A model generated the notes under the pieces. That model ran no database searches. It was not told the origin of the DNA and saw nothing but the letters and a program-made list of their open reading frames with translations. Positions 38,674-40,417 of a stretch of 40,417 bases of DNA are shown here, one piece after another. Made by a program: the position numbers and the translations under genes. The first letter of the stretch is position 1. Each line of letters opens with the position of its first letter. Source of the stretch: Bacteroidota bacterium (GTDB lineage Bacteria > Bacteroidota > Bacteroidia > Flavobacteriales_D > Crocinitomicaceae); contig JAJRQQ010000020.1 of NCBI GenBank assembly GCA_024280155.1, positions 1 to 40,417 on the forward strand, in the 5' to 3' direction.

Positions 38674-39220
38674 TTTGTTCTAATTTTATTTTTAAATTTC
38701 TTTTTCCATTTTGAATGGCGCTTTTTATCTTTTTTACATCCAGTGACAGTATTTTTGCAATCTCATTGTATGATTTTTCCTCAATATAAAATAACTCAAT
38801 ACATTGTTTCTGTTCTTCTTTTAACGTTTGAACCATTTTTTCGAGTATGTTCAATTTCGATTCTTTGAGAATGATTTCTTCAGACTCCGACTTATCTTCT
38901 ATCTCGATTTCATTTTCATTTAAAAAGATTTTCTTTTTCCTCAGAAACATAAAAACTTCATTCTTTGTTACCATATATAACCAAGCTTTAAAGTTTTTTA
39001 TATCAGAAGAAAGAATACGTTTAGGTAGTTTTTCAAATACAATCATGCACAAATCTTCAGCATCTACTTTATTCTTCGAGTATTTTAAAGTTACACCGAG
39101 AACTAAATGCACGTAACGATTGTATAATTCTCCCAATATTATCTTTTGTTCACGCTTTTTGAATTGAAGAATTAACTCTTCATCATTCATTGAACGATAT
39201 TTTTTTCTTTTTGATAACAT
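38651..39220 (-). CDS. ECF-type RNA polymerase sigma factor
   Basis: 189 residues. Region 2 is seen in ELYNRYVHLVLGVTLKYSKN, then KVDAEDLCMIVFEKL and FKAWLYMVTKNEVFMFLRKK. Region 4 is seen in LKEEQKQCIELFYIEEKSYN, then EIAKILSLDVKKIKSAIQNG, then KRNLK. It directs RNA polymerase to a specific promoter set, which is unknown here. The coding sequence overlaps the start of the TPR membrane protein by 23 bases. A possible alternative start is Met11 (MNDEELILQF). The gene is divergent from pfkA, with 61 bases between starts, so one intergenic region probably holds both promoters. Confidence 0.93.
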   Translation of the reverse strand: MLSKRKKYRSMNDEELILQFKKREQKIILGELYNRYVHLVLGVTLKYSKNKVDAEDLCMIVFEKLPKRILSSDIKNFKAWLYMVTKNEVFMFLRKKKIFLNENEIEIEDKSESEEIILKESKLNILEKMVQTLKEEQKQCIELFYIEEKSYNEIAKILSLDVKKIKSAIQNGKRNLKIKLEQSEEFKSI

Positions 39221-39281
39221 TTTTTATAAAGATGCAAGAAAAAAATGTATTCCATAAATAAAAGTTGATTATTTTTAAAGA

Positions 39282-40256
39282 ATGAAAAAAATTGGAATTA
39301 TTACATCAGGAGGAGATGCACCAGGAATGAACGCATGTGTAAGAGCAATAGTAAAGTTTTGTTTAAATAAGAACATTGTTCCTGTTGGTTTTAGAGATGG
39401 ATATAAAGGTGTTATTGAAAATGATTTTTGTAACCTAACATTTAAAGATGTAAATAATATCGTTCAACAAGGCGGTACGATACTCGGAACATATAGAAGT
39501 GAAGAATTTAAAACCGTTGAAGGTCGTCAAAAAGCCATTGCTAATTTAACAAAGAATGACATAGATGCTTTTATTTGTATCGGTGGTGACGGTACATTTA
39601 CAGGTGCAAGTATTCTTTCTCAAGAAATGAACATACCTGTTATTGGTATTCCGGGCACTATTGACAATGATATTTTTGGAACAGACCATACAATAGGTTA
39701 TGATACTGCGCTAAATACGGTTGTCGAAGCTGTAGATAGAATTCGAGACACAGCAGGTAGTCATAAAAGAATCTTCTTTGTAGAAGTAATGGGGAGGAAT
39801 GCAGGGTTTATCGCATTGAATTCAGCAATTGCATCTGGAGCAGAATCCGTACTGATTCCAGAAGAAGTGACTGATATAAAAGAAGTAGCAAATGATTTAA
39901 AACGTCAGAATAAAGGAGCAAGAAGTTCAATCGTTATTGTTGCAGAAGGTGATGATGAAGGAGGTGCAAAAGAAATACTTTCTAAAATAAAGCCATACAT
40001 GGAGGGTTACTCAATGCGTTACTCTATTCTTGGTCACATTCAAAGAGGGGGGAGACCATCTGCTTTTGATAGAATGTTAGCAACAAGAATGGGGGCTTTT
40101 GCGGTCGAAAGTCTCTTAAATGGAATTTCCAATGTGATGATTGGAGCAAAGGGAGATCAGTTACTAACATTATCAATTCATGAAGCAACGCATAATTTAG
40201 CTAAACCTGACATGTCAAAATTGGAAGTGTTACATAATTTAAGAACGAGTAATTAA
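39282..40256 (+). CDS. pfkA: ATP-dependent 6-phosphofructokinase
   Basis: 324 residues. MKKIGIITSGGDAPGMNACV is the N-terminal nucleotide-binding motif, with CIGGDGTFTG further on. GIPGTIDNDIFGTDHTIGYD holds the catalytic TIDND motif, and MGRNAGFIALNSAIASGAES and GHIQRGGRPSAFDR complete the substrate site. It phosphorylates fructose 6-phosphate, the committed step of glycolysis. Length and motifs are those of PfkA. It lies in the same window as eno, but they are not linked. Upstream is the divergent ECF sigma factor. Confidence 0.98.
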   Translation: MKKIGIITSGGDAPGMNACVRAIVKFCLNKNIVPVGFRDGYKGVIENDFCNLTFKDVNNIVQQGGTILGTYRSEEFKTVEGRQKAIANLTKNDIDAFICIGGDGTFTGASILSQEMNIPVIGIPGTIDNDIFGTDHTIGYDTALNTVVEAVDRIRDTAGSHKRIFFVEVMGRNAGFIALNSAIASGAESVLIPEEVTDIKEVANDLKRQNKGARSSIVIVAEGDDEGGAKEILSKIKPYMEGYSMRYSILGHIQRGGRPSAFDRMLATRMGAFAVESLLNGISNVMIGAKGDQLLTLSIHEATHNLAKPDMSKLEVLHNLRTSN

Positions 40257-40335
40257 TTTTTTCTTTTTACCTTCCGTTATATCAGTCAGTTAAGAATTAG
40301 TTTAAAAAAACTTTCATTTTATTTGATTTTTTTCA

Positions 40336-40365
40336 TTGTCATGAATAAAAGAGTGCATACCTTTG
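40336..40365 (+). promoter_or_regulatory. Near-consensus Bacteroidetes promoter near the right edge
   Basis: TTG at 40336-40338, 19 bases, then TACCTTTG at 40358-40365 fits the -33 TTG / -7 TAnnTTTG promoter almost perfectly. It lies 80 bases after the pfkA stop and reads out of the window. Downstream, CGCTT (40370-40374) and AAGCG (40383-40387) could form a short leader hairpin. The gene it drives is not in this window. Confidence 0.75.
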
Positions 40366-40417
40366 CAGCCGCTTTGCACGATAAGCGTTTAACAAATTGG
40401 AATAAAAAAAGATTAAA

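Overview
The window is about 40 kb of AT-rich chromosome from a member of the Bacteroidota, most likely Flavobacteriales and possibly a Crocinitomicaceae/Fluviicola-like lineage (family level is inference). Four things support this: a zinc-free S14 and L36; the order rplQ-carA-eno straight after the ribosomal block; two large secreted proteins with the type IX secretion (T9SS) 'gliding motility-associated' C-terminal domain; and start codons without Shine-Dalgarno sequences plus several TAnnTTTG (-7) promoter motifs. No stretch longer than 300 bases lacks a gene.

Layout. (1) 1-12462: S10/spc/alpha ribosomal superoperon, from the tail of rplW to rplQ, with secY, infA and rpoA. A hairpin plus a -7 motif at 9631-9698 splits off rpsK-rpsD-rpoA-rplQ. 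A strong terminator follows rplQ. (2) 12572-14955: carA and eno, closed by a terminator. (3) 15076-21723: a secreted-protein cluster with two small exported proteins and two giant T9SS cargo proteins that share a colinear 1467-bp 3' half. The first giant gene has an in-frame stop. (4) 21788-25499, minus strand: an AddA/RecB-like helicase-nuclease with a 1-base frameshift, and a REP-associated tyrosine transposase flanked by ACCTTCCAGGT palindromes. (5) 25609-27416: an MbnP-like lipoprotein coupled to an MbnH-like diheme enzyme, a candidate copper/kynurenine protein-modification pair. (6) 27515-31462: a conserved protein of unknown function, a WYL regulator, a small exported protein and a second diheme cytochrome c peroxidase. 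(7) 31477-31566: a 42-bp perfect palindrome with tandem repeats. (8) 31567-35452, minus strand: a DEAD-box helicase and an MBOAT + DHHW O-acetylation pair. The DHHW gene is frameshifted at an A8 tract. (9) 35504-37577: PaaG-like isomerase and 3-hydroxyacyl-CoA dehydrogenase, separated by a second palindrome-led tandem repeat. (10) 37606-39220, minus strand: an ECF sigma factor overlapping a TPR membrane protein that may be its anti-sigma partner. (11) 39282-40256: pfkA, followed by a near-ideal Bacteroidetes promoter for a gene beyond the window.

Most of the window is housekeeping. The parts most worth a second look are the MbnP/MbnH pair, the A8 frameshift in the acetyltransferase, the mosaic paralogue pair, the RAYT with its palindromes, and the two palindrome-headed tandem repeats. 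Three genes are interrupted by single-base events. Sequencing error has not been excluded for any of them.
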